DNA of 64,000 bases from an uncultured Chloroflexota bacterium (GCA_937870825.1 CALMZO010000059.1:1-64000), one strand, 5' to 3'. Counted from the first letter of the stretch, positions 8,944 to 17,480 are shown. Notes: generated from the sequence alone by a model not told the origin. Numbers and translations: made by a program.

Positions 8944-9540
8944 ATGGATTTGCCCAATCGTTTCGTGTTACCTCCGGCTGCGCTCCTGCCGCATGAGGCA
9001 TTGACCTCGGCGCCATCAGCGCCTCTTGATGTAGAAACCGACGAAAAAGAAAAACCGAAACATCCGCACGAGATGACGCCCGAAGAAATCCGCGCCCGCA
9101 TCATCGAGTTGGGCTTTGAGGGCGACGCGGCGCGTTTTGAAGAATTTTGCGAACGCTTGCGAAATGGCTTGCCCCCCGGAACGTGCGTTGCCGTACGGGG
9201 CAGCGCGGTTACGGGGGTTCGTTGGGAAGATGGCGCGCCATTCGACGCAAAAGGCAAGGGGACAAGCGACCTCGACATTACACTCATCGGCGACCAAGTG
9301 ATGGGCTGTTGGAATCCCGACGGCTTTTACATTCCCGCGCTTCACACGAAACCTGCAGGCGACGAGTATCCCGATATGGCTCCCCCGCTCGAACCGCTTC
9401 GTCGGGAATTGCAGGCGCTTGCAGGACGCCCCGTCAATTTTCAGGCCACGAACAATCTCGTGCTGTATGTGCGCGATATTCTGATGGGGCAGCCGTACTT
9501 TATGCTCATCGAGCCGGAACCTGCCTTGTCAACCGAATAG
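8944..9540 (+). CDS. Polymerase-beta-superfamily nucleotidyltransferase-like protein
   Basis: 198 residues. The RGSAVTG segment (about residue 80) and KGTSDLDITLIG (about residue 106) together form the GS...DxD signature of the nucleotidyltransferase fold, so it probably transfers a nucleotide or is an inactive relative. The first 40 residues are Pro/Glu/Lys-rich and probably disordered. Substrate unknown. It is followed within 42 bases by the EEP-family gene on the same strand, so co-transcription is likely. Confidence 0.65.
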   Translation: MDLPNRFVLPPAALLPHEALTSAPSAPLDVETDEKEKPKHPHEMTPEEIRARIIELGFEGDAARFEEFCERLRNGLPPGTCVAVRGSAVTGVRWEDGAPFDAKGKGTSDLDITLIGDQVMGCWNPDGFYIPALHTKPAGDEYPDMAPPLEPLRRELQALAGRPVNFQATNNLVLYVRDILMGQPYFMLIEPEPALSTE

Positions 9541-9581
9541 CGCGTTCTGCCGTGACGCGCCCGTTGTTCGAGTAATCCATT

Positions 9582-10328
9582 GTGACGTTCAAATTGTTGA
9601 GTTACAACATTCGCTTTGGCGGCGCGGGGCGCGAACATTTGATTGCCCGGGTCATTCGCGCCGCAGCGCCCGAGCTGGTTGTCTTTCAAGAGGCGACTAA
9701 TCCGGAGGTTATCGAACAGATTGCCGAGGAAACGGAATTTCCGTTGTGGGCTGCCAAGCGCGGACATTCGATTGCGTTTTTGAGCCGCATGGCGGTTGCG
9801 CATTACGAGTGGCATTATTCGCTCGGCGCGCGGCATCCCTTTATGGAAATCGAGTTGACGCCGCAGACGCGCGTGTTCGGTTTGCATTTGAGCGCGCGAT
9901 TTTCAAAATGGAGTGAAATGCGGCGCGTGCGCGAAATTCGGCAACTGCTCGCGGACATTCAAAAGTACCAGTACGGTTTTCACGCCCTCGTCGGCGATTT
10001 CAACACGCTCGCGCCGGGCGAAATCTTGAACGTAAAGCGAATGCCGACATGGATTCGCGCGCTGATTTGGCTGAGCGGACGCGACATTCAGCGGCATACG
10101 ATTCAAACGATGCTCGATGCGAATTATGTGGACGGGTTTCGGCATTTGCATCCCGTCGGCGACGGGGCGACGTTCCCCACCTGGGACCCGCATTTGCGCC
10201 TCGATTATGTTTTTATTCCGAAAGGTTTTGCGCCACGCTTGAGACAAATGCACGTCTTGAAAGATATTCCAAACGTGACCGGCGCATCTGACCATTTTCC
10301 GCTGTTGGCAGAGATTGAATGCGAATAA
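9582..10328 (+). CDS. Endonuclease/exonuclease/phosphatase (EEP) family protein
   Basis: 248-residue metal-dependent phosphodiesterase-fold protein starting at GTG. Signature segments are in order: LLSYNIRFGG at the N-terminus, the metal-binding Glu in VVFQEAT, GDFNTLAPGE in the middle and TGASDHFPLLAE at the end with the catalytic His. No signal peptide is seen, so it is probably intracellular. It could be a nuclease, an inositol phosphatase or a sphingomyelinase-like enzyme; the sequence does not decide. Confidence 0.85.
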   Translation: MTFKLLSYNIRFGGAGREHLIARVIRAAAPELVVFQEATNPEVIEQIAEETEFPLWAAKRGHSIAFLSRMAVAHYEWHYSLGARHPFMEIELTPQTRVFGLHLSARFSKWSEMRRVREIRQLLADIQKYQYGFHALVGDFNTLAPGEILNVKRMPTWIRALIWLSGRDIQRHTIQTMLDANYVDGFRHLHPVGDGATFPTWDPHLRLDYVFIPKGFAPRLRQMHVLKDIPNVTGASDHFPLLAEIECE

Positions 10329-10355
10329 AATTGCGCCCTGATGCCTCCTGATACC

Positions 10356-10460
10356 TAGTGCAGCATTAACCAAGCTCTTGGGGGTCGCGCACAATGAAAT
10401 CGTTTAGAAAGCGTCTTTCAACGCATCGGTATGCAAAACAAGTTGGTTAATGCTGCACTA
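10356..10460. mobile_element. MITE-like 105-bp element, copy 1
   Basis: It begins TAGTGCAGCATTAACCA and ends with the exact inverse TGGTTAATGCTGCACTA, giving 17-bp terminal inverted repeats that include a TA at each end. The second copy follows directly and shares the central TA. It has no coding capacity. TA borders are typical of IS630/Tc1-type target duplication. Together with copy 2 it fills most of the 342-bp gap between the EEP gene and the thioesterase gene; no gene was seen in the rest. Confidence 0.75.
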
Positions 10461-10563
10461 GTGCAGCATTAACCAAGCTCTTGGGAGTCGCGCACAATGA
10501 AATCGTTTAGAAAGCGTCTTGCAACGCATCGGTACGCAAAACAAGTTGGTTAATGATGCACTA
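10459..10563. mobile_element. MITE-like 105-bp element, copy 2
   Basis: Same length and sequence as copy 1 apart from four substitutions (G to A near 10487, T to G near 10521, T to C near 10535 and C to A near 10555). The last spoils one base of the right inverted repeat. The pair forms a perfect head-to-tail tandem sharing a TA. Confidence 0.75.
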
Positions 10564-10670
10564 GCGCGATTTGATTCATGCACACGGGCCCTGGGCGCAC
10601 CACGGCGGAATATTTCTTTGCACTGCCAAGAGATGTGAATGCCAACGTGTGCTGAACGCGCAGTGACCAA

Positions 10671-11207
10671 TCACACCGCAACTGCCATCTCTGCTTTGGG
10701 CGCGCGATGACGCGTCTGTTGCCACACTATTTCGACACGTTGATTAAAGCCATCGGGATAGGACTGGACGGGCACAGCAATTGCGCGGCAGAGCTCCATC
10801 AGCTCTTCGGGATGCGTGGTTGGTCTGCCGGTTGTCAAACTGATATAGGCAAATTCCACCCACGCCATCGCTTTGAGATGCTTTGCCTCTTTGTCCAGCA
10901 TCAGTCCTTCTACAACCAACGTTTTGTCTGAATAGTGAATCAGGCGTGTGCGAATCAGAACCTGCTCCATCACCTGTGCCGGGCGCAAGTACGAGATTTG
11001 AGTTTTCTTGACGACCCAGCTGGAATGCGCCGGGTTATTTGGTTCGTACGTGTACAGATTATAGTGTTCGGCAATTTGGTCCTGGCGCGCATTAAAGAAA
11101 TAGTCAATGTACCGCGCATTGTTCAAATGCCCGAACGGGTCACAGTCTTGAAAACGAATGGTAACGAGGCTTTCCGGCTCGCGCACGGGGTTGTCTAGCT
11201 TGAGCAT
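10671..11207 (-). CDS. Hotdog-fold acyl-CoA thioesterase (YbgC/4-hydroxybenzoyl-CoA type)
   Basis: 178 residues. The N-terminal segment RFQDCDPFGHLNNARYIDYF holds the catalytic Asp and the HLNN pattern of the 4-hydroxybenzoyl-CoA thioesterase-like hotdog family, which hydrolyses acyl-CoA thioesters in the cytosol. It is one hotdog domain with a C-terminal tail. It lies downstream of a TetR regulator on the same strand and has a TetR-type palindrome 77 bases upstream of its start, so it is probably the regulated target. Its codon use looks less 'gcgcg'-rich than the flanking genes, which hints at transfer. Confidence 0.8.
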   Translation of the reverse strand: MLKLDNPVREPESLVTIRFQDCDPFGHLNNARYIDYFFNARQDQIAEHYNLYTYEPNNPAHSSWVVKKTQISYLRPAQVMEQVLIRTRLIHYSDKTLVVEGLMLDKEAKHLKAMAWVEFAYISLTTGRPTTHPEELMELCRAIAVPVQSYPDGFNQRVEIVWQQTRHRAPKAEMAVAV

Positions 11208-11283
11208 AAATACACCCTGACTCCCACGTCCTCACGCGAAAGATGGTTTTCGTTTCCCGTGAGGAGCAGGCGGAATCTTTCAC

Positions 11284-11297
11284 AGACCGTTCGGTCT
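11284..11297. promoter_or_regulatory. TetR-type operator upstream of the thioesterase gene
   Basis: AGACCGTTCGGTCT is a perfect 6-bp-arm palindrome with a 2-base centre. It nearly repeats the operator at 11987-12000 and lies between the TetR gene and the thioesterase gene. Confidence 0.7.
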
Positions 11298-11380
11298 GTT
11301 TTTGTTGCAAAAAAATATCTTGCTCCTGGCATACGACTTGGCGATGCGTGCTCCCTCTGGTAGGTGCAAGAGCGTGCATT

Positions 11381-11983
11381 CTACGCACGCACCTCACGTT
11401 CCAAATAGCCGGTCAGATATTCGACGGCACGATTCATCGGACGCAGATTGCCGTACAAGCGGCTCTGCATAATCGCTCCTTCCATCACAGAAATGAACAC
11501 GCTTGCCAGCATTTCACCATCAACCTCTGCCTTGATTTCGCCTTTTTCTTTGCCGCGTTGAATGATGCGGCGAATGAATTGGTGCCACTCAGCCATCGCT
11601 GCTTTGGCTCGTTCACAAAGTGCAGGCTGCGTATCATCGGCTTCGATGGCAGTGTTCATAACAGGGCAGCCGCCGGGAAAGGGATAGCCCTCCGCTGCCC
11701 TCTGATAAAACCCAATCAGTCCAATCAAGCGGTCTGCCGCATTCTTTTTGTCAGCGGTGGCGTTTTTGATTTCTTGTCGCAAAACATCGACGGCATAGTC
11801 AAACGCCTGCAAGGCCAAATCTTCTTTGCTGGTGAAATGATTATAGATGCCGCCCTTTTCCAGCCCTGTCACGTCCATAATGTCGGACATGGCAGAACCG
11901 AAAAAACCGCGCCGATTAAATACTTGCGCGGCTTGGTGCAGGATCATTTCCTTGGTTTGGTCACCTTTTGTCATAACGCTCAT
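11381..11983 (-). CDS. TetR/AcrR-family transcriptional regulator
   Basis: 200 residues from the ATG at 11983. The N-terminal helix-turn-helix is clear: KEMILHQAAQVFNRRGFFG then SDIMDVTGLEKGGIYNHF. The C-terminal ligand domain resembles the TetR_C group seen with thioesterase, quinone or fatty-acyl responses. The start is fixed by a promoter and operator lying immediately upstream; a longer reading frame to 12040 would run through them. It should repress itself and the thioesterase gene. The ligand is unknown. Confidence 0.9.
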   Translation of the reverse strand: MSVMTKGDQTKEMILHQAAQVFNRRGFFGSAMSDIMDVTGLEKGGIYNHFTSKEDLALQAFDYAVDVLRQEIKNATADKKNAADRLIGLIGFYQRAAEGYPFPGGCPVMNTAIEADDTQPALCERAKAAMAEWHQFIRRIIQRGKEKGEIKAEVDGEMLASVFISVMEGAIMQSRLYGNLRPMNRAVEYLTGYLEREVRA

Positions 11984-11986
11984 TTC

Positions 11987-12000
11987 AGACCGTTTGGTCT
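11987..12000. promoter_or_regulatory. TetR-type operator at the regulator's own start
   Basis: AGACCGTTTGGTCT lies 3 bases before the TetR start codon and directly downstream of the -10 box, at the expected transcription start. Autorepression follows from the position. Confidence 0.75.
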
Positions 12001-12007
12001 GGAATAG

Positions 12008-12036
12008 AGCATACGCCCATTTTGGGGGATTGTCAA
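12008..12036 (-). promoter_or_regulatory. Sigma-70-type promoter of the TetR gene
   Basis: On the minus strand TTGACA (12036-12031), a 17-base spacer and TATGCT (12013-12008). The operator lies just downstream. Confidence 0.7.
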
Positions 12037-12057
12037 GCACGAAGACGGATTGAACAG

Positions 12058-12182
12058 GGCAACTGCAAAGTCGCGTTAACTGTCATTTCGAGCGAATGCG
12101 AGAAATCTCACTACGCGCGGTAGCCGAGATTTCTCACTCCGTTCGAAATGACACCTCCTTGTCAAGGGACTTTGCAGTCGCC
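12058..12182. mobile_element. MITE-like 125-bp palindromic element
   Basis: Outer arms GGCAACTGCAAAGTC (12058-12072) and GACTTTGCAGTCGCC (12168-12182) match at 14 of 15 positions. Inner arms starting TGTCATTTCGAGCG (12081-12109) face GAGATTTCTC to AAATGACA (12126-12153). The whole can fold as one long hairpin. It has no coding capacity. It is a different family from the repeats at 10356. Confidence 0.65.
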
Positions 12183-12281
12183 GTGATGGATTGGATTTTT
12201 GTGGAGGGTCATTGGAAAATTTTGTCGTTGCAGCGGCATCGCACTCTTCAAAGGGCTTTGAAAGCAACGGCTCCACGCGGG

Positions 12282-13022
12282 TCAGAATTGGTCCCGTGCG
12301 CGTTCTAACAACTCGACAACTTCTGAATCCATAATTTGTTCAAAGTCCTCATAAAAATGTCCCACCGCCACAAACGGTTCGGGCGTGTCGAGCAAAACGA
12401 GTTCGTCGCACTCGGCGCGCAAATCCTTTACCACTTGACGCGGCGCGACGGGAACCGCGAGAATCACGCGCGCCGGTCTGCTGTGCTTGAGCGCGCGGAG
12501 TGCCGCGATGGTCGTCGCACCGGTTGCAATGCCGTCGTCCACCAAAATTGCAATTTTGTTGTCCAACGCGAGCGATGTTTTGTTGCGGCGATAGAGTTGG
12601 AGACGACGTTGAATCTCAAGCTTTTGATTCTCGCATTCCAGTTCGACAAGTTTTTGTGGAATGTGCAGTTGGTGAATCAAGGCTTGGTCGAGAAACACCG
12701 TGCCGTCGCTTGCCACAGCGCCCAGCGCAAGTTCTTTATTGAACGGCGCGCGAATTTTTCGCACGATAAAAACATCCAGCGGCGCGTGCAACACGCGCGC
12801 GATTTCCGCCGCGACGACAACGCCGCCGCGTGGGATGCCCAACACAATTACATCGCGTAGGGGCAATCCCTTGCGGTCGCCCGTCACAATTGCGTCGCGT
12901 AGGGGCAATCCCTTGTGGTCGCCCGTCACAATTGCGTCGCGTAGGGGCAATCCCTTGTGGTCGCCCAAGATTTTCGCGCCAAGTTGTTGTCCGGCATCGC
13001 GGCGATTTTGAAATTGTGTCAT
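12282..13022 (-). CDS. Phosphoribosyltransferase with a repeat-derived N-terminal insertion
   Basis: 246 residues from the ATG at 13022. The PRPP-binding loop is AILVDDGIATGAT near residue 160, and the family segment VIVLGIPRGGVVVAAEIA lies just after the repeats, so this is a type I phosphoribosyltransferase of the 'predicted phosphoribosyltransferase' group rather than a named purine enzyme. Residues about 20-60 are three near-identical 14-residue units (consensus GDHKGLPLRDAIVT) encoded by a 42-bp DNA repeat. The start overlaps the stop of the upstream membrane-protein gene as ATGA, so translation is probably coupled. Confidence 0.82.
   Translation of the reverse strand: MTQFQNRRDAGQQLGAKILGDHKGLPLRDAIVTGDHKGLPLRDAIVTGDRKGLPLRDVIVLGIPRGGVVVAAEIARVLHAPLDVFIVRKIRAPFNKELALGAVASDGTVFLDQALIHQLHIPQKLVELECENQKLEIQRRLQLYRRNKTSLALDNKIAILVDDGIATGATTIAALRALKHSRPARVILAVPVAPRQVVKDLRAECDELVLLDTPEPFVAVGHFYEDFEQIMDSEVVELLERARDQF
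12857..12966. repeat. 42-bp tandem repeat inside the phosphoribosyltransferase gene
   Basis: GTAGGGGCAATCCCTTG followed by (T/C)GGTCGCCC occurs at 12857, 12899 and 12941, a 42-bp period that keeps the frame. The same half-palindrome occurs at 50160 and, as a full palindrome, at 53599. Confidence 0.85.
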
Positions 13023-13429
13023 GGTACGACAGGCGCGATAGATTTTGGGGGTGGTGTAGGGCGCGCCCAAGTTGGCGTTTCCTCGCGCCAGACAAAAACG
13101 TAAAAATACAATGGCATGGCGAAATAGCCGAACACATAAATTCCAACTCCAAAAATAATTCGCCACACGTCTGCCGTTGTCGTATTTTTGATAATGTACG
13201 CCCAATAAAAACCCATCAGCGCAACATTGAGGAACACGCTGAGCAAATAAATCAGCCCTGCACACATAAAAATTGCAAAAAACGCGATGGGCGGTTCGCC
13301 GCGCAAAGCCACCCTCGAGAATATGCCTGTAAATCCGGCGAACCAAAGAACAATAAACACAAGTGGATAAACCAGCATCCAGAGCGTCACCGCACCGATA
13401 ATGCGTTTTTGAGTCTTCGAAAGTTTCAT
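13019..13429 (-). CDS. Small integral membrane protein
   Basis: 136 residues with about four hydrophobic segments (residues about 11-32, 45-65, 68-80 and 88-112) and a Pro-rich cytoplasmic tail. No family was recognised. It is the upstream gene of a coupled pair with the phosphoribosyltransferase (4-base overlap). Another gene (ThpR) ends 4 bases upstream of it, so all three probably form an operon. Confidence 0.65.
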   Translation of the reverse strand: MKLSKTQKRIIGAVTLWMLVYPLVFIVLWFAGFTGIFSRVALRGEPPIAFFAIFMCAGLIYLLSVFLNVALMGFYWAYIIKNTTTADVWRIIFGVGIYVFGYFAMPLYFYVFVWREETPTWARPTPPPKSIAPVVP

Positions 13430-13433
13430 TGCC

Positions 13434-14039
13434 CTATTCCTTTCTGAATTTGGCTCGCGCCAATGTTGTATAAATCGAACCTGTAGGTTTCAAGTCACTT
13501 GCTATCAAATGAATTGCGTCCGGGTGAAGCGTACCATACATTTGGGTTGGAAAATTTTTGACAAGGTCGCCAAGTTTTGCGCGTTCGTGATTCGATGCGT
13601 CCCGTTTCACGCGCGCGAGCGTGAGATGCGGGGCGAACCCGCGTTCCTCGCGCGCAAAACCCAACGCGTGCGTTTCCTTTTCGATGTGTTGAGCGAGCAG
13701 GGCAGCCGTTTGGATGTCGCCTTCGACGCCAACCCAAAGGGTGTTCGGACGCCGCGCGTTTGGAAAACAGCCGAGTCCGCGCGCAGTGAGTACAAACGGC
13801 GCGATATATTTTGCCGCGCGTTCGAGGGCTGTGGTGAGCGCGGGAATTTGCGCGCGAGGGAAGTTACCCAAGAAATTGAGTGTGAGGTGAATGTTTTGTG
13901 GTGCGACCCAGCGAATCGTGTTTGCAACCGCAGCACGCAAACATTCGTCTTGTACTTGTTTTTGCGCGCGTTTCAATTCCGCGCGCAGCGCGTCGTTCAA
14001 TTCGATGGCGATAAAGAGACGGAGTGATGCGGAATCCAT
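13434..14039 (-). CDS. thpR: RNA 2',3'-cyclic phosphodiesterase (2'-5' RNA ligase family)
   Basis: 201 residues with the two H-x-T/S-x catalytic motifs of the 2H phosphoesterase superfamily: HLTLNFLG near residue 51 and HLTLARVK near residue 138. The N-terminus LRLFIAIELND is typical of ThpR. Family members open 2',3'-cyclic phosphates on RNA ends and can ligate 2'-5' bonds in vitro. It is the first gene of the run that continues with the small membrane protein and the phosphoribosyltransferase. Confidence 0.9.
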   Translation of the reverse strand: MDSASLRLFIAIELNDALRAELKRAQKQVQDECLRAAVANTIRWVAPQNIHLTLNFLGNFPRAQIPALTTALERAAKYIAPFVLTARGLGCFPNARRPNTLWVGVEGDIQTAALLAQHIEKETHALGFAREERGFAPHLTLARVKRDASNHERAKLGDLVKNFPTQMYGTLHPDAIHLIASDLKPTGSIYTTLARAKFRKE

Positions 14040-14084
14040 CTCAAAAATTGTATCACAAGGCGGTCAGAATTTCTTGGCGGCGTT

Positions 14085-14112
14085 TTGAGTTATTCGGGAT
14101 TGTCTGTACAAT
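14085..14112 (+). promoter_or_regulatory. Probable promoter of the penicillin-binding protein gene
   Basis: TTGAGT (14085-14090), a 16-base spacer and TACAAT (14107-14112), about 130 bases before the ATG and divergent from thpR. Confidence 0.4.
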
Positions 14113-14240
14113 CACGCCATCAACCCTTCGCAATGCGTCTGTCTCCGCTCCCACAAGTTGCTTCCTTGACGTGACGTTTAACGTTTAACCCGTACACCTT
14201 TCGAGTGAGCCGTTTGACGCTTCACGTGTGAATTTCCTGC

Positions 14241-17200
14241 ATGAGTTCTCTTCCCGTCTACAACTATCGCCGCCGCACGCGCCATGAGAAAAAATCCGGC
14301 GGCAGCTGGATTCCCAAAATCATTCTCGGCGCTGTCGCCATCCTCGTTTTCGGCGCCGCCTTTGCAATTGTTGGCACCGTCGCGGTTTCCGCGATGACTG
14401 TCGTGAACGTGTATAACGAGTACGCGAAAAATTTGCCCGAGCCCGAAAAAATTTCGCAGCAGGCGTCCACCCAATTCAAGACCACCAAGATTTATGACCG
14501 CACGGGCAAAGTCGTGTTGTATGAATTGTTCGACCCGACGGGCGGCAATCGCACGAACGTTTCCCTCGACAAAATTTCGCCGTACTTGATTAATGCCACC
14601 ATCGCGCTCGAAGACAAAACATTTTGGACGAACGAGGGCGTGGACTTGTTGGGACTCGTGCGCGCGTTTTACAACATGGCGCGCGGACAGCAGCTGCAAG
14701 GCGCATCCACGTTGACGCAGCAGCTCGTCAAAAAAGTTTTGATTCCCGAACGCGAAACACTTTCGCGCACCAACATCGAATTGAAAATTCAAGAGATGAT
14801 TATGGCGCGCGAAATTTCGCAGCGCTATTCCAAACAGCAAATTTTGGAATGGTATCTCAACACGATTTATTACGGCAATTTCGCGTACGGGATTGAAGCG
14901 GCGAGCGAAGCGTATTTTGGGAAACATGCCAAAGATTTGACCTTGAATGAAGCCGCGACGCTTTCGGCGATTCCGCAGTACCCCGCGCTCAATCCGCTCG
15001 ACAATCCCGAAGTTGCCAAAGAACGCCGCGACATTGCGCTCGACCGCATGGTGATTGAAGGATACATCACCGAAAAGCAAGCGGCAGAGGCAAAAGCCCA
15101 AGAGATTCAAGTTTTCCAGAAAAAGTTTGACATCAAAGCGCCGCATTTTGTTTTTTATGTGCGCCGCTATCTGGAAGACAAGTACGGACCCGACGCGGTG
15201 AACAAGGGCGGTTGGAGTGTGATTACAACGCTCGATTACAACATGCAGACGCAAGCCGAAGAAATCGCGCGCAATCAAATCACGAAACTCACTGCCGAAA
15301 AACGCAACGTAACAAACGCGTCTGTCGTCGTCATCAAACCCAAGACCGGCGAAATCAACGCGATGGTCGGTTCGGTGGACTATTTTAATCGCGACATTGA
15401 CGGGCAGGTCAACATTGCAATCTCTGACCGCCAACCCGGTTCCTCATTCAAGGTATTCAGTTACTTGCAAGCATTCGAAGTGGGCGCGTTGGACGGCACA
15501 AAACTCTCGCCTGCCAGTGTAGTGTACGATGTTCGCACCGCGTTTGAAGACCCGCCGAACCCGCCGTACGTTCCCGAAAATTACGACCGCAAATATCACG
15601 GACCCGTGCGCTTGCGGACTGCGCTCGCGTCGTCCTACAACATTCCCGCAGTCAAAGTGTTGGACACGGTCGGCATTCGCAATGTGCTTGACCTCGCGCA
15701 TCGCATGGGCATCACAACCCTCGATAAAAATTATGGACTCGCGTTAACGCTTGGCGGCGGCGAAGTGAAATTGCTCGACCAAACGTACGCGTATGGCGTG
15801 ATTGCAAACGGCGGCGTCATGGCAGGACAAGAGGTGCCGCAGAACGAACGCCGCGATGGTTTTCGCAAATTGAATCCCGTGTCGGTTTTAAAAGTTACGG
15901 ACGCCGACGGCAAAGTGTTGGAAGAATACAAGCAGCCGAAAACCGAACGCATTGTTTCCGAACAAGCCGCGTATCTCATCACCGATGTTTTGAGTGACAA
16001 CAACGCGCGCGCACCCGCGTTCGGTTTGAACAGCGTTCTCAAAACTTCGCGTCCCGCCGCTGTGAAAACGGGAACGACTTCATCCTGGAAAGACAACTGG
16101 ACGCTCGGTTACACGCCCGATTACGCGGTGGGTGTTTGGGTCGGCAACGCCGATAACGCCGAGATGGAACACATTTCCGGTATTACGGGCGCCGCGCCGA
16201 TTTGGCATGATGTGATGGAATTGATTCATCAGAACTTGCCTGTCACAGAGTTTGTGGAACCTCCGAATATCACGCGCATTCCCGTTTGTCTCGCGAGTGG
16301 TCTGTTGCCGACCAAAGAATGTCCGCAAGTGGTGCGCGAAGTGTTTATTCAAGGCAACGAGCCAACGCAGCCCGACAACATTTGGAAACCGTTCCGCATC
16401 TTTACGCCGAATGGGAAACTTGCGACGGCGTTCAATCCCCCCGACCAAGTGACGACGGTAGTGTATCCGATTTATCCGCCGCAAGCCGCCGACTGGGTAA
16501 AAGAAAATAACATCCCGCAGCCGCCCACAGAATTTGACACCACGTACGCGGCGAGCGCGGCGGGCGGCGACCTCGCGATTTTTTCACCGTCGAATTATTC
16601 GTCGGTGAAAGGCGCAGTCGAAGTGCGCGGCAACGCGAAAATCGGTGACATGCGCGAGTGGCGTTTGAATGTCGGCTCAGGTCTCGACCCCGCCGAATGG
16701 TTGACGATTGGACAAGGGGGGGGGGGAATTGACAATGGCACCCTCGCGGTGTGGCAGACAGGCGACAGCGGCTTGTACACGCTGCAGCTGATTGGGATTC
16801 AAAACGACGGCAATGTGCATACCGCGACGTCGCAAGTAACGGTGGACAACAACGCGCCCCGCGTCGAAATCATCAATCCCTGGGATGACAAACAGTACAT
16901 CATGGAGGAAGACGAGTGGGTGAGCATTGACGCAGAGGCACAAGACAATCTTTCGATGGGCTATGTGGATTTCTGGGTGGACAATTCGTACCTCGGACGC
17001 ACGCAAGTTTCACCCTTTACGCTCAAATGGAATATCGTCATGCGCGATGCACTGACGCCGACGCTCAAAGCCGCGCTCGAACTTGCTGCCGACGCGCCCA
17101 ACTTGCCTACGATTTCGTACAACGCCGCAACGCGCAAACTCGAAGACGACGGCAAAACGATTACGACGATTACCGAAACGTTGACCGCAACCATGACAAA

Positions 17201-17471
17201 ACGCGCCGACCGCGTCGTTGCCGTCTTTCCAAACGGTTTTGGCATGATTATGGACGCGGGTGGGTACACGGAAACGCATCAGGTGCGCGTCAAAGCATAT
17301 GATGTTGCGGGCAATTTTATCGAAAGCGCAAGCGTGCGCTTTCTCGTCTCGCACAGGCCGCGTCCCAAGCCCGAAGACGGTGCACCCACAGGATTCTATT
17401 ATTTTCGGGATGAACGAACGCGTGTGGTCTTGAATTTCCGCCGGGAATTTTTGACGAAAAGAGAAACGTGA
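14241..17471 (+). CDS. Class A penicillin-binding protein (GT51 plus transpeptidase)
   Basis: Bifunctional peptidoglycan synthase of 1,076 residues. A short basic cytoplasmic start is followed by one membrane segment (about residues 29-55). The GT51 glycosyltransferase domain carries the catalytic Glu in ALEDKTFW, with GASTLTQQLVK and the long EMIMAREI helix region. The transpeptidase has SSFK (about residue 401), the SSYN motif and KTGTTSSWKDNW (about residue 609). The C-terminal 300 residues look like two Ig-like or bacterial sugar-binding-like beta domains (FSPSNYSSVKGAVEVRG; TSQVTVDNNAPRVEI). A run of nine G bases near 16720 encodes GGGG and is a likely site for replication or sequencing slippage. 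It makes and cross-links cell wall outside the membrane, which implies that this organism has peptidoglycan. Confidence 0.93.
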   Translation: MSSLPVYNYRRRTRHEKKSGGSWIPKIILGAVAILVFGAAFAIVGTVAVSAMTVVNVYNEYAKNLPEPEKISQQASTQFKTTKIYDRTGKVVLYELFDPTGGNRTNVSLDKISPYLINATIALEDKTFWTNEGVDLLGLVRAFYNMARGQQLQGASTLTQQLVKKVLIPERETLSRTNIELKIQEMIMAREISQRYSKQQILEWYLNTIYYGNFAYGIEAASEAYFGKHAKDLTLNEAATLSAIPQYPALNPLDNPEVAKERRDIALDRMVIEGYITEKQAAEAKAQEIQVFQKKFDIKAPHFVFYVRRYLEDKYGPDAVNKGGWSVITTLDYNMQTQAEEIARNQITKLTAEKRNVTNASVVVIKPKTGEINAMVGSVDYFNRDIDGQVNIAISDRQPGSSFKVFSYLQAFEVGALDGTKLSPASVVYDVRTAFEDPPNPPYVPENYDRKYHGPVRLRTALASSYNIPAVKVLDTVGIRNVLDLAHRMGITTLDKNYGLALTLGGGEVKLLDQTYAYGVIANGGVMAGQEVPQNERRDGFRKLNPVSVLKVTDADGKVLEEYKQPKTERIVSEQAAYLITDVLSDNNARAPAFGLNSVLKTSRPAAVKTGTTSSWKDNWTLGYTPDYAVGVWVGNADNAEMEHISGITGAAPIWHDVMELIHQNLPVTEFVEPPNITRIPVCLASGLLPTKECPQVVREVFIQGNEPTQPDNIWKPFRIFTPNGKLATAFNPPDQVTTVVYPIYPPQAADWVKENNIPQPPTEFDTTYAASAAGGDLAIFSPSNYSSVKGAVEVRGNAKIGDMREWRLNVGSGLDPAEWLTIGQGGGGIDNGTLAVWQTGDSGLYTLQLIGIQNDGNVHTATSQVTVDNNAPRVEIINPWDDKQYIMEEDEWVSIDAEAQDNLSMGYVDFWVDNSYLGRTQVSPFTLKWNIVMRDALTPTLKAALELAADAPNLPTISYNAATRKLEDDGKTITTITETLTATMTKRADRVVAVFPNGFGMIMDAGGYTETHQVRVKAYDVAGNFIESASVRFLVSHRPRPKPEDGAPTGFYYFRDERTRVVLNFRREFLTKRET

Positions 17472-17480
17472 AAAAAAATT

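Noticed and set aside
14178-15434. 418-codon antisense frame opposite the penicillin-binding protein gene
   Set aside because: Shadow of the real gene; low-complexity and His/Arg-rich with no recognisable domain.
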